Positions 7,325 through 15,267 of a stretch of DNA of 64,000 nt are shown here, in pieces. Numbering within the stretch: the first letter of the stretch is position 1; the number at the start of each line of letters is the position of its first letter. The stretch is from the NCBI RefSeq assembly GCF_002920615.1, contig NZ_PQSU01000003.1, positions 186,001 to 250,000 on the forward strand, given 5' to 3'. Source of the DNA: Streptomyces sp. Ru62. Lineage in GTDB: Bacteria; Actinomycetota; Actinomycetes; Streptomycetales; Streptomycetaceae. The notes beneath the pieces are model-generated. The model saw nothing but the letters and a program-made list of their open reading frames with translations, was not told the origin of the DNA and did no database searches. The translations under genes and the position numbers were made by a program.

Positions 7325-8038
7325 ATGTCTGAAGGACACGAGCCCAGCATCCCCGCCCCGACCACCGCGAACGGCCGCCCGCTGCCCGTCGGCTGGGACA
7401 CCCTGCGCCGTTCCCGGCCCGCCGCAGAACCGTTCGACTGGCGGACGGTCTCAGGCATGTTCCCCGCCGAACTGCTGGCCACCCTGGAGGCGGAGTTCCC
7501 CCGCGGCGGCTTCACACTCTCCGAACGCCCCGACGGGATCCCGGGAACCAAGGGCTACCGCACCTACAACCTGCCGCTGGTACACGATGACGCGCCCTTG
7601 TCCGACAACCTCGCCCGGCTGTCACCGACCTGGTGCGACCTGGTCGGAGAGCTGCGCTCCGAAACGTACCGGTCGGCGGTGGAGCAGGCGACCGGTCGCG
7701 ACCTGACCGGCTGCCTCCTCCAGATCCGCGCGATCCGGTACGCCCCCGGATGCTGGATCAGCCCGCACACCGATCGCGCCGACAAGATCGCCACGCAGAC
7801 CTGGTACTTCAACTCCGGCTGGCGGCCCGACTGGAGAGGAGAGCTGGTGGTGCTGAACTCGCCGGGCATGGACGACGTCGCAGACTCGGTACTGCCGGAT
7901 TCGGGAGAGTCGGTCCTGCTGTGCCCCTCCGAGCGGTCCTGGCATGCCGTCGTCCCGGTGGCGGAGCACGCCGCCGAGGATCGCAGGACACTGCTGGCCC
8001 ATTTCGTCGCGCCGGACCCTTCCCTCGTCCGGCAGTGA
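7325..8038 (+). CDS. 2-oxoglutarate/Fe(II) oxygenase
   Basis: A 237-residue protein with H148-x-D150 (ISPHTDR) and H207 (SERSWHAV), the facial triad of 2-oxoglutarate oxygenases. It also has conserved blocks in common with the oxygenase at 277-921. GAGGAG precedes the ATG at 7325 by about 10 bases. The stop overlaps the GTG start of the HprK-like gene, so the two are co-translated. It heads a rightward operon of oxygenase, HprK-like kinase, radical SAM, HprK-like kinase and FemAB-like protein. It is one of two candidates for the hydroxylation and oxidative C-C cleavage steps of an AHA-nucleoside route. Hydroxylation of the ribosomal peptide is an alternative. Confidence 0.75.
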   Translation: MSEGHEPSIPAPTTANGRPLPVGWDTLRRSRPAAEPFDWRTVSGMFPAELLATLEAEFPRGGFTLSERPDGIPGTKGYRTYNLPLVHDDAPLSDNLARLSPTWCDLVGELRSETYRSAVEQATGRDLTGCLLQIRAIRYAPGCWISPHTDRADKIATQTWYFNSGWRPDWRGELVVLNSPGMDDVADSVLPDSGESVLLCPSERSWHAVVPVAEHAAEDRRTLLAHFVAPDPSLVRQ

Positions 8039-9170
8039 GCACCGACGTCTCGCCCCACGAAGCCACCGTGACCTGCTGGGGCCCGGTGAGCTGGGAACTG
8101 CGCACGCCCGACGCCGGCGAATGCCGCTGGTTCACCGAACACCTGTCGGTCACCCACAGCCGCCTGTCACCGCCCTTGGTGCCGCGCCGCCACTTCCGCG
8201 TCGAGGTCCGCCCGGGACCGCTCCCGGGGCGCGGCACCGCGGAGCCGGGGCAGCCGGTCGTCCGCATCCGCGACGAGTCCTACCGCCGGAGCGTGTTGGG
8301 CGGCCTGCCCGCCTGGACCTGGGAGGAGCGCGCCGACACGGCCCTGCCGCCCCACGCCTTCGTGCGGCGCGGCGACGACGACTGGCTGGTGCTGCGTGCG
8401 CGGTCCGGCGGCCCGGACCGCCGGACCGGCCGGGAGGACGGCCGCCACCGGCCCGCCGAGATCCTGGCGCGTGAGTTCCTGACCGGCGTGCTGTCCGCCC
8501 GTGGCGGACTGACCGTCCACGCGTCGGCCGCGTACTGGACGGGAGGCCCGGGCATCGGTGGGTCCCACCCTCCCGGAATCACCTTGTTCTGCGGGGCGTC
8601 GGGTGCGGGGAAGAGCACGCTGGCGCTGGCCCTGGCCACCGCGGGTGGCTCCTTCGTGGCCGGGGACCGCTGTGTGCTGCTGCCCGGACGGGACCGCTGG
8701 GACGTGGTGGGCGCCGCGGTCGCCGCGCGTTTCGGCTGGGGCACACTGGCGGGAACCGGCCGTGCCGGACTCGTCCGCGCCACGCCACTGCTGCGGCACG
8801 GCGGGACCCCGGTGGGTTCGCTGCCCCACCCCCGGCCAAGGCACTGCTGACCCGGACGGAATTCGAAGAGCTGCTGGGAGCGGCCACCGCGGACGGTGGC
8901 CCGCTGGCGCGCGTCGTCTTCCTGGAGCGCGGCGCGCCGAAGAGGCCGGTGCTGGAGGTCGTCCCGCCGGAGCGGGCCGCGGCCATGCTCCGTGCCAATC
9001 TCCTCGCCGACGCCGACCCCACCTGGTGGCAGGAGCCGCCCGCGACGGCACGTGCCGCACCGGACCATCCCGCACCGGCCCTTCCCGTCCCCGCGCTCCG
9101 GCTGCGCTGGGACCCGGCCGCGCACGCCACCGGGACGGCACTGGACCTCATCGCGCAGGCCGCCGCCTGA
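8035..9170 (+). pseudogene. HprK-like P-loop kinase, interrupted by a -1 frameshift
   Basis: The GTG at 8035 opens a frame that ends at 8850 (271 residues). The HprK-like core is complete to the Walker A motif GASGAGKST (residues 187-195), preceded by LTVHASA and followed by GGSFVAGDRCVLL, as in HPr kinase/phosphorylase. From about 8829 the similarity continues in the frame one base earlier (PPAKALLTRTEFEELLGAA...) to a TGA at 9168-9170. Loss of one C in the run near 8824-8833 explains this; a restored protein would be about 377 residues, close to the intact paralogue at 10686-11894. It may be a sequencing error, a recent inactivation, or a truncated protein retaining the P-loop. HprK-like kinases occur in some RiPP clusters, where they phosphorylate the precursor peptide. 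This one is coupled to the oxygenase upstream. Confidence 0.65.
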
Positions 9171-9342
9171 CCGGACCGGCGCGGTTCCCGCCGGAACATC
9201 CGCGTTCCGTCCCGAGGAACGACGGCTTCACCCCGGAAAACCCCGCTGCGAGGCTTGCCGGAGCCACCGGCATACCGAGCGCTCCCAGGCCTTCAGCGGC
9301 CCGGACCCGACCACTCTCATCCCGACCAAGGAGTCGTGCGCC

Positions 9343-10689
9343 GTGAAGGTTCTCGTCATCTGGCCACCGCATGTACCCAGCTACTTCAACGCCGGCCACC
9401 ACACACCGCTGTTCATGACCGCGGGCCACCTGCGGACCCTGGAAGGCGTCGAGCAGGTCGACGTCTGGGACACCGGGGTGGTCGCGACCAACTGGAAGGA
9501 AGTCGGTGACCGTCTCTTCCAGGGCCGCTACGACGTCATCGCGATGATGAACGACTTCGACGCGGTGGACGGCTTCGAACGGTTCGTCACCTACGCCCGC
9601 GAACTGTCCCCGGACAGCCGCCTGGTCACCTTCGGCCGGCTCAGCAGCATGAACACCGGCTTCTTCACCCAGTTCGACATCGATGCCATCGTCCAGTCCG
9701 GGGACTACGAGTGCGGGGTCGCCGCCGTGGTCACCGCGCTGCGCGACGGCGAGCTGGACCGGCCGCTGCCGGGTGTCGCCGTGCGGTGCGCGGGCCAGTG
9801 GCAGACCCAGAGCGCGCCGGGCGCCGCGCTCGACGCGCAGGACTGGATCCTGCCGGACCACGCCGACATCCCGCACGCCGTCCACGACCAGCTCTACGCC
9901 AAGGACGAGAACAAGTTCTGCGGCATCCCGTTCCGCAGGGAACTGGTGGTGCCCGTCTCCCGCGGGTGCCCGATCGGCTGCGACTTCTGCGACGTCCCCC
10001 GGATCTTCGGCAAGGCGGAGCGACGCCTGTCGGTGGACCGGACGGTGGAGTACATCGAAAGCAGCTTCGCCCAGGAGCCGTTCGAGTACGTCTCCTTCTA
10101 CGCGCCCACCTTCACCCTGGACCGGCGCTGGGTGCGCGAGCTGTGCGCCCGCTTCCAGGCGGGCCCTCTCTCGCCCCGCTGGAAGTGCAGCACCACCATC
10201 CACCACCTCGACGAGGACCTGGTGCGCACCATGGGCGCCGCCGGATGCTTCCGCATCTCCGTCGGCCTGGAGACCCTCGAACCGGACGCCCACGGCGGCC
10301 TGCCCCGGGTCAAGCACACGGAGCAGGAGCGCTTCCACCAACTGGCCCAGTGGTGCCGCGAGGCCGGCATCGAGCTCAACGTGTTCGTCATCGCCGGGCT
10401 CCCCGGGACGAGCCCGGCGGGCATCCAGCGCACCGTGCGGATCGCCCGCGCGGCCGGCGCCCGGATCCGCCCGACCATGTACACCCCGTTCCACCGCATG
10501 CGACCGACGATGACGACGGCCGAGATGGGCCGCTACAACCGTCAGCTCCTGCCCGAGGACGCGGCACCGGCCGATCCCGCCGAACGCGCGGAGCTGTACG
10601 ACGTCCTCTTCGGTCACGAGGAACACCCCACCACGGTGTACGAGAAGATCCCGCGGCACGTGTCGACGACGGCCGGGGCGGCGGTGTGA
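9343..10689 (+). CDS. radical SAM protein with N-terminal B12-binding-like domain, NikJ/PolH-like
   Basis: A 448-residue protein. The [4Fe-4S] motif is C209-PIG-C213-DF-C216 (CX3CX2C), after a strand PVSRG. The first ~130 residues resemble the cobalamin-binding-like domain of B12-type radical SAM proteins (VLVIWPPHVPSYFNAGHH at the start, later LVTFGRL). The C-terminal barrel includes SVGLETLEP and VFVIAGLPG. The GTG at 9343 is preceded by AAGGAG. In nikkomycin/polyoxin biosynthesis a radical SAM enzyme of similar size closes 3'-enolpyruvyl-UMP into octosyl acid phosphate. The enolpyruvyl transferase, phosphatase and aminotransferase genes nearby favour that role. A peptide C-methyltransferase acting on the 20-residue peptide is the main alternative. 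The next gene overlaps its stop. Confidence 0.8.
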   Translation: MKVLVIWPPHVPSYFNAGHHTPLFMTAGHLRTLEGVEQVDVWDTGVVATNWKEVGDRLFQGRYDVIAMMNDFDAVDGFERFVTYARELSPDSRLVTFGRLSSMNTGFFTQFDIDAIVQSGDYECGVAAVVTALRDGELDRPLPGVAVRCAGQWQTQSAPGAALDAQDWILPDHADIPHAVHDQLYAKDENKFCGIPFRRELVVPVSRGCPIGCDFCDVPRIFGKAERRLSVDRTVEYIESSFAQEPFEYVSFYAPTFTLDRRWVRELCARFQAGPLSPRWKCSTTIHHLDEDLVRTMGAAGCFRISVGLETLEPDAHGGLPRVKHTEQERFHQLAQWCREAGIELNVFVIAGLPGTSPAGIQRTVRIARAAGARIRPTMYTPFHRMRPTMTTAEMGRYNRQLLPEDAAPADPAERAELYDVLFGHEEHPTTVYEKIPRHVSTTAGAAV

Positions 10690-11894
10690 ACCACACTGCC
10701 CACCCACCGGCCCGGGCCGCCACTCGGGCCGGTACGGACACGGAGACGTTCTCGCTGTCCTGCCTGGGGGCACGCGTCGACGTCACCTCCACCGTCGCCG
10801 GGCTGAGGAGCGCCGCGACCCGCGCCTTCTCCCCGATGTTCGCCGTGGGACCGCGTGGCGGCGACGCTCCCGTCCGGCTCCGCTTGCGCACCCGGACCGC
10901 GTTGCCCGCCCCGTCCGACTCGGCGCCCCGCCTGCGCCTGGACCACGACGGACCATGGCTGTACGTCCTCGACCGCACCTCCGACACGACCGTGGTGCTG
11001 AAGTGCGCCGACGATCCCCGGCAGGCGACGCTGCTCATCACCGCCACACCGCGGACAGGCGACGTACTCGTCGAGACGGGCCCGCACCAGGACGGCCACA
11101 CCGCCCTGCTGCGTTTCCTGTCCTTCGCCGTCGGGGCCCAGCTGCACGCACACGGAACGCCGTGGCTGCACTGCTCCGGGGTGGCCCGCGACGACTGCGC
11201 GGTGCTCATCCTGGGGCCGAGCGGCAGTGGCAAGTCGACGCTCGCCTTCCTGGCCGCCACCCGCGCCGGGTACGACTTCCTCTCCGACGACACGATGCTG
11301 CTCGACGAGGACGACCCGCACGGATCGATCCGGGCGGTGGGGTGGCCACGGCGGGTCGGCATCGGAGTGAGCGCGCTCGCCGGCCACCCCGCGCTGCGAC
11401 GGCTGGAGAGCGCCGCGCTGCGCCGTCACGCGGGACCGCTCGGGAAACTGGACACCCGCGACTCGCGGCCGTGGACCAGGGAGGGCAGGTCCAGGATCTT
11501 CCTCGACCCCCATGAGCTGACCAGCCTGACGGGCGCACGCATCACGGCCGGGGCCCGGCCAGCCGCGCTGGTGCTGGCCGAGGCGGTCCGTGATCTGGAG
11601 GGCTGGAGCGTCGAGCCGGTCGCCCAGCCCGACCTCTGGCGGGCGGAACCGCTGATCACCGGAGCCCGGCAGAGGCACGTCGTGGACTACCTCGGACTGC
11701 TGCCACGGTCCGGACCGCCACCGGCCCCGCGCCTGGGGCTCCTCGACCGCATCGCTCAACTGCCGTGCGTACGTGTGCGCTACGGGCCGCAGGTCAACGA
11801 GCGCTTCCCCGAGTTCTGGGCCGAGGTGACCGGGCGAGCGGGCTTCCCGTCCGGGAAGGCGCGGGCAGCCGGCACACCGGGGGCGGACCGGTGA
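10686..11894 (+). CDS. HprK-like P-loop kinase (intact)
   Basis: A 402-residue protein with GTG start at 10686 overlapping the radical SAM stop. Residues 1-150 form a variable N-terminal part. The HprK core follows: LHCSGVARDDCAVLI, Walker A GPSGSGKST (177-185), then YDFLSDDTMLLDED with the acidic pair expected in HPr kinase/phosphorylase-like enzymes. The family transfers phosphate from ATP to a Ser or Asp of a protein partner. No HPr or PTS gene is present here. In some RiPP clusters (for example lasso peptides) HprK homologues phosphorylate the precursor. The only obvious small peptide nearby is the 20-residue product of 15095-15157, which has one Ser (S6). It is the intact paralogue of the frameshifted gene at 8035-9170. 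Confidence 0.7.
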   Translation: MNHTAHPPARAATRAGTDTETFSLSCLGARVDVTSTVAGLRSAATRAFSPMFAVGPRGGDAPVRLRLRTRTALPAPSDSAPRLRLDHDGPWLYVLDRTSDTTVVLKCADDPRQATLLITATPRTGDVLVETGPHQDGHTALLRFLSFAVGAQLHAHGTPWLHCSGVARDDCAVLILGPSGSGKSTLAFLAATRAGYDFLSDDTMLLDEDDPHGSIRAVGWPRRVGIGVSALAGHPALRRLESAALRRHAGPLGKLDTRDSRPWTREGRSRIFLDPHELTSLTGARITAGARPAALVLAEAVRDLEGWSVEPVAQPDLWRAEPLITGARQRHVVDYLGLLPRSGPPPAPRLGLLDRIAQLPCVRVRYGPQVNERFPEFWAEVTGRAGFPSGKARAAGTPGADR

Positions 11895-12949
11895 CCCCGG
11901 CAGACCGCCGTCCGTACACGGTCATCACACCCGTACCCCGCCGGACCTGGGAGGAGGCGGTACGCGACGACCCCCTGGCCCTGCCGACACAGACGCCCCA
12001 GTGGGCGGACGCGGTGCGCGCCACGCGCGGGTACCGCGATGCCAGCCGGCTCTATGTCTGGCCGGACGGTACCCGTCTCGTGCTTCCGATGGTCCGCCGC
12101 TCGCCACTACCGGCCCCGCTGGCGCAACACCTCTCCTGGCCGCTCGACTTCGGCCTCGGCGGAGTCCTCGCCCCGGACGGCGAGGTCACCCCTGCCCAGG
12201 CCGGTGCGGTCATCACCGACCTGGCCCGCCGCTCACTGCGGCCCACCTACCTGCGTCCGAGCCCGCTGGCCGACCGGGTGTGGCTGGACTGCGCGCCCCC
12301 CGGGGTGACCCGCAGACCCCGCGTCACCCAGATCCTCGACCTGTCCGGAGGGTTCGAGGACGTGTGGCGCAACCGGTTCCGCGGCGCGGTGCGCAATCAG
12401 GTACGGCAAGGAGAACGCGCCGGGCTTGACGTCGAGCGGGACTCCACCGGCCGTCTCGTGCCCGTCCTGTACGGCCTCTACCAGATGTCCGTCCAGCGGT
12501 GGGCCCGGCAATCGGGCGAGTCGCCGCGTGCCGCACGGCGGGCCGCGGAGCGCAAGGACCCTTACCGCAAGTTCGACGCCGTCGCTCGGAACCTGGCCGG
12601 AAACTGCCACGTCTGGGTCGCCTCCTACCAGGGAGCCCCCGCCGCGGCCATCATGGTCCTCCGTCAGGGCGAGCACGCCGTCTACTGGCGCAGCGCCATG
12701 GACAAGGAACTGACCCGCCGCACCAGGGCCGTGCACCTGCTGATGAGCCGTGCCATCCAGGACGCCTGCACCAGCGGCGCCCGGTACTTCCACCTGTGTG
12801 ACGACCATCCCGGATCCTCGGTCGAAGCCTTCAAGGCGAGCTTCGGCCCGCAGCGCTACCACACCGCCGGACTGTGGCTCGCCCGATCCGGACTGCGCGA
12901 CGCCCTGCCCCGAGCCCGGACCACGCGGTCCGCCTCCCCGACCGCGTAG
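11891..12949 (+). CDS. FemAB / GNAT_6-type acyl- or aminoacyl-transferase
   Basis: A 352-residue protein with GTG start at 11891 overlapping the upstream stop by 4 bases. It has the double-GNAT architecture of Acetyltransf_6/FemAB proteins: an N-terminal half with QTPQWADAVRAT and LVLPMVRR, and a C-terminal half with FRGAVRNQVRQGERAG and AHLLMSRAIQDACTSGARYFHL-like blocks (about residues 270-310). FemAB relatives transfer amino acids from aminoacyl-tRNA to amino groups. Other GNAT_6 members acylate amines. No ATP-grasp, NRPS or ThiF-like ligase is present in this part of the window, so this protein is the best local candidate to join an amino acid, peptide or acyl group to the amino-nucleoside. 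That role is inference. Confidence 0.65.
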   Translation: MTPADRRPYTVITPVPRRTWEEAVRDDPLALPTQTPQWADAVRATRGYRDASRLYVWPDGTRLVLPMVRRSPLPAPLAQHLSWPLDFGLGGVLAPDGEVTPAQAGAVITDLARRSLRPTYLRPSPLADRVWLDCAPPGVTRRPRVTQILDLSGGFEDVWRNRFRGAVRNQVRQGERAGLDVERDSTGRLVPVLYGLYQMSVQRWARQSGESPRAARRAAERKDPYRKFDAVARNLAGNCHVWVASYQGAPAAAIMVLRQGEHAVYWRSAMDKELTRRTRAVHLLMSRAIQDACTSGARYFHLCDDHPGSSVEAFKASFGPQRYHTAGLWLARSGLRDALPRARTTRSASPTA

Positions 12950-12959
12950 CCGCGCGAAC

Positions 12960-12990
12960 CGCTCCCAGCGCCTTCGCGGCGCTGGGAGCG
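12960..12990. terminator. bidirectional terminator hairpin
   Basis: A perfect 13-bp stem (12960-12972 with 12978-12990) with loop TTCGC lies in the 48-base gap between the convergent FemAB-like gene (stop 12949) and the GNAT gene (stop 12998). The UUCG-type loop gives an exceptionally stable hairpin. Confidence 0.9.
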
Positions 12991-12997
12991 ACGGCCG

Positions 12998-13792
12998 TCA
13001 CCAGGCGCACTCCCAGAAGGAGTGGTCGACCGACCATCCGGAGCGCACCAGAGCGTCGAGCACGGCCCCGGCACGGGCCGCCTCCTCGGGTGGGTACGGA
13101 TGCACGACATGGCCGCGCAGCGGCAGGCCGGGCGTCGCCGCCACCGCGGCGGCGACCAGCGCCGACGTCGCGGCGCGCCGGTGCTCGGGCGGGTCCACCA
13201 GGATGTCCACCAGCTCGGCGTAGGGCTCCTCGGTGACCTCGTCCCGCTCACCGGTCAGCACGGTGCCGTGGCCCACCGGCCGGCCCCCCGCCTCGGCGAT
13301 GAACGACAACCGTCCGGGGTTCTCCATGACGGCCGCGATGTCGGGGTGGTCCGGATCGACCTCCCCGTCGTAACCGGTGCGGAACGCGCGCACCAGCCAG
13401 GCGTGGACGCGCGCGTCGTCCGCGGGCGTGGCGGGACGCACCCCGAGCCCGTCGCCGTCGGCTGCTCCCGGGGCCGGGTCGGACGCGGACGCCGGACCAC
13501 GGCCGTGCTCGATGTACGTCAGGCGCGGCCGCCAGGGCGCCGGCAGACGGACCGGGCCGGTCACGCGCAGCAGGACGCTTCCGCACGAGGGGTGCCGCAG
13601 CCGCAGCCGGGCGCGCAGTGCCTCCAGGGCGCGGGTCTCGGACACCAGCGCGGGATCGCAGTACTCGACCAGGACCTGGGGCCGGCCGGTGATGGGATCG
13701 TCGTACCGGTCCGCCACGTACGGGCGGCCGAGGACCTCGTCGACGAGGCCGGCCTCACCGGCGCGTGCCAGGTACTGCGCTGTGTCGTTCAT
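12998..13792 (-). CDS. GNAT-family N-acetyltransferase with an extra N-terminal domain
   Basis: A 264-residue protein. The C-terminal ~150 residues form a GNAT domain (VRPATPADDARVHAWLVRAF, then AELVDILVDPPEHRRAATSALV for acyl-CoA binding). The first ~110 residues are an additional segment I do not recognise. Its ATG at 13792 overlaps the stop of the M16 peptidase, so the order on the leftward transcript is peptide gene, hairpin, M16 peptidase, GNAT. A pairing of precursor, protease and acetyltransferase suggests N-terminal or lysine acetylation of the processed peptide (two lysines, K14 and K16), or a protective acetylation of the toxic product. The substrate is not known. Confidence 0.65.
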   Translation of the reverse strand: MNDTAQYLARAGEAGLVDEVLGRPYVADRYDDPITGRPQVLVEYCDPALVSETRALEALRARLRLRHPSCGSVLLRVTGPVRLPAPWRPRLTYIEHGRGPASASDPAPGAADGDGLGVRPATPADDARVHAWLVRAFRTGYDGEVDPDHPDIAAVMENPGRLSFIAEAGGRPVGHGTVLTGERDEVTEEPYAELVDILVDPPEHRRAATSALVAAAVAATPGLPLRGHVVHPYPPEEAARAGAVLDALVRSGWSVDHSFWECAW

Positions 13793-15012
13793 CGGGCCTC
13801 GGCCTCCGGGCGTACCACGACGCGCAGTCCGGCGAGGGTCTGTTCGGCGGCCCGCCGGATGTCGTCGGCGTCGATCCCGTCGATGCTCTCGATCTCGCGG
13901 GAGGGCGACCAACCGGTCGCTCCGCCGCTGTGCACGGCCAGGTAACGCGCGCATTCCAGGGGGTTGTCGAGGGTGGTGAGGACGCTCATCCGCGCCTGGC
14001 GGAGCGCCGGGGCCAGGTCGTCCGGCTTCGGGCCCCGGTCCGCCAGCTCCTCCAGCGTGGCCCGCACGACGTCGACAGCGGCGTTCCCGTTCTGCGGCTC
14101 CACCCCGGCCAGCAACCGCCACGCCCCGGTGTCCGCGTACCCCCGGTGCCAGGCCTGGAAGGCGTAGGCCAGCCCGGCCTCGCCCCGCAGCCGGCGGTAC
14201 AGCAGCGAGGACGAGCTCGAACCGAGCAGATGGGCGAGGACGTCGAAGTGCGGGCGCCGTACGTCGTGCTGGGGCACGGACCGCGCAGCCGCGCAGAACC
14301 AGGAGAACTCTCCGGGCCAATTCGGCTCGGTCACGGCGACGGGTTCGGCAAGGGGGGCCGGCAGGTCCGCGGCGGTGCCGACGCGGGCGAGGGTGTCCGC
14401 GGCGACGGCGGCGATCGCCGGATCGATCGCGGCGGGAGCCCGCGGCCCGACCACCACCGCGGTGAGCGGCGCCGTCAGGAGCCGCTCGGCATGCCCGGCG
14501 GCGAGGGAGGCCAGGTCGAGTGCTTCGACATCCGCGGTGGTGCCGCCGACCGGCTGCCCCAGCGGGTGGCCGGGGAACAGGGCCGCGAGGGCGGCATCCT
14601 GAACGAGGTCCGCGGGGTCGGCGGCGGCTGCCGCCAGTTCCTGGAAGACCGCGCGCTTCTCCCGCACCAGGGTGGGCTCCTCCCACCGCGGCTCCAGCAC
14701 CGCCCGGTAGAGCAGGCCGGCGATGTCCTCGGCGTCGTCGGGATGCACCTGGGCGTAGAAGAGCATGCGGTCGGGGCCGGTCTCCGCGTTGGCGTGGCCG
14801 CCGAGGCGTTCGACGTGTTCGCTGAGCGACGGCACGTCCCCGGAGGGGGCCGACATCAGCAGGTGCTCCAGCAGGTGGGCGGAACCGCACCGGCCCACGG
14901 GGTCGTGCCGCGCGCCGTACGCGGAGGCGAGGCAGATGGTGGTCGTGCTCAACCGCTCGTCGATCAGCGTGACGACGGGGACGGGACCTTCGGTGATCGT
15001 GTAGTGATCCAC
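13789..15012 (-). CDS. M16-family zinc metallopeptidase (single-unit, ~45 kDa)
   Basis: A 407-residue protein with the inverted zinc motif H46-LL-E49-H50 of family M16 (pitrilysin, PqqF/G, mitochondrial processing peptidase). The third Glu ligand is probably in the REKRAVFQEL segment further on. GTG at 15012, preceded by CAGGAG, is the best start. M16 enzymes degrade or process short peptides in an enclosed chamber, and members process small ribosomal precursors such as PqqA. Here the gene lies directly downstream of the 20-residue peptide gene on the same strand, separated by a hairpin, and it is coupled to the GNAT gene. Cleavage of that peptide is the natural hypothesis. One M16 unit of this size needs a partner or a homodimer to close the chamber; no second M16 gene is visible. 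Confidence 0.8.
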   Translation of the reverse strand: MDHYTITEGPVPVVTLIDERLSTTTICLASAYGARHDPVGRCGSAHLLEHLLMSAPSGDVPSLSEHVERLGGHANAETGPDRMLFYAQVHPDDAEDIAGLLYRAVLEPRWEEPTLVREKRAVFQELAAAAADPADLVQDAALAALFPGHPLGQPVGGTTADVEALDLASLAAGHAERLLTAPLTAVVVGPRAPAAIDPAIAAVAADTLARVGTAADLPAPLAEPVAVTEPNWPGEFSWFCAAARSVPQHDVRRPHFDVLAHLLGSSSSSLLYRRLRGEAGLAYAFQAWHRGYADTGAWRLLAGVEPQNGNAAVDVVRATLEELADRGPKPDDLAPALRQARMSVLTTLDNPLECARYLAVHSGGATGWSPSREIESIDGIDADDIRRAAEQTLAGLRVVVRPEAEAR

Positions 15013-15047
15013 AGCTGTCTCCTGGGCCGAAAAGTGCCGCATCAAGC

Positions 15048-15079
15048 GGAATGCCGCCACCCGAGGGTGGCGGCATTCC
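15048..15079 (-). terminator. strong hairpin between the peptide gene and the M16 gene
   Basis: Bases 15048-15062 and 15065-15079 are exact reverse complements (15 bp, 2-base loop, so the top pairs open in practice). On the leftward transcript it begins 15 bases after the stop of the 20-residue peptide gene and ends 35 bases before the M16 start. Such a structure can stabilise a short, abundant precursor mRNA or act as a leaky terminator. Either would raise peptide expression above that of the processing enzymes. Confidence 0.75.
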
Positions 15080-15094
15080 CGGTCACGCTGTTGT

Positions 15095-15157
15095 TCAGCG
15101 GTCCTGCGGCTTGATCTTGTCGAGACGCGGACGCAGGATGGAGGCGTGGTTCTTCAT
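15095..15157 (-). CDS. 20-residue basic peptide, candidate ribosomal precursor
   Basis: The frame reads MKNHASILRPRLDKIKPQDR. GAAAGGGG lies about 9 bases before the ATG at 15157, and a -35/-10 pair lies at 15196-15225. A stable hairpin follows the stop, then an M16 peptidase gene on the same strand. The peptide is rich in Arg/Lys (R9, R11, K14, K16, R20, K2), with two prolines (P10, P17), two Asp, one Ser, and no Cys, Thr, Tyr or Trp. Lanthionine, azoline or thiopeptide chemistry is therefore excluded. Prolyl, aspartyl or arginyl hydroxylation, acetylation or phosphorylation would be possible. I know no family to which it belongs. The gene is too short for usual gene finders. Alternatives are a translational-attenuation leader for the M16 operon, or a chance reading frame. 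Local signals argue strongly that it is translated. Confidence 0.7.
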   Translation of the reverse strand: MKNHASILRPRLDKIKPQDR

Positions 15158-15195
15158 GGTGATTCCCCTTTCATCGAATGGGTGGAACGAGAACG

Positions 15196-15225
15196 AAGTT
15201 AGGCTCCCCGCCGGGCAACCGGCAA
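15196..15225 (-). promoter_or_regulatory. promoter candidate for the peptide gene
   Basis: On the minus strand TTGCCG (15225-15220) and TAACTT (15201-15196) are separated by 18 bases, a reasonable match to the vegetative promoter consensus. Transcription would start about 30 bases before the peptide start codon at 15157. Confidence 0.5.
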
Positions 15226-15238
15226 CAGATCCTTCTGT

Positions 15239-15267
15239 ATTCGGAAATTCGTCTGCTGAATTCGGAA
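15239..15267. repeat. direct repeat ATTCGGAA, 21-bp period (operator candidate)
   Basis: ATTCGGAA occurs at 15239-15246 and again at 15260-15267. The 21-bp period is two helical turns, so both copies face the same side of the DNA. It lies between the divergent peptide gene and JmjC gene, just upstream of the peptide promoter candidate. This is an AT-richer island in very GC-rich DNA. A dimeric activator or repressor site is plausible; the protein is unknown. Confidence 0.45.

Noticed and set aside
15095..15157. Lanthipeptide, thiopeptide or azoline precursor
   Set aside because: The peptide has no Cys or Thr and only one Ser, and no LanM, YcaO or dehydratase gene is present.
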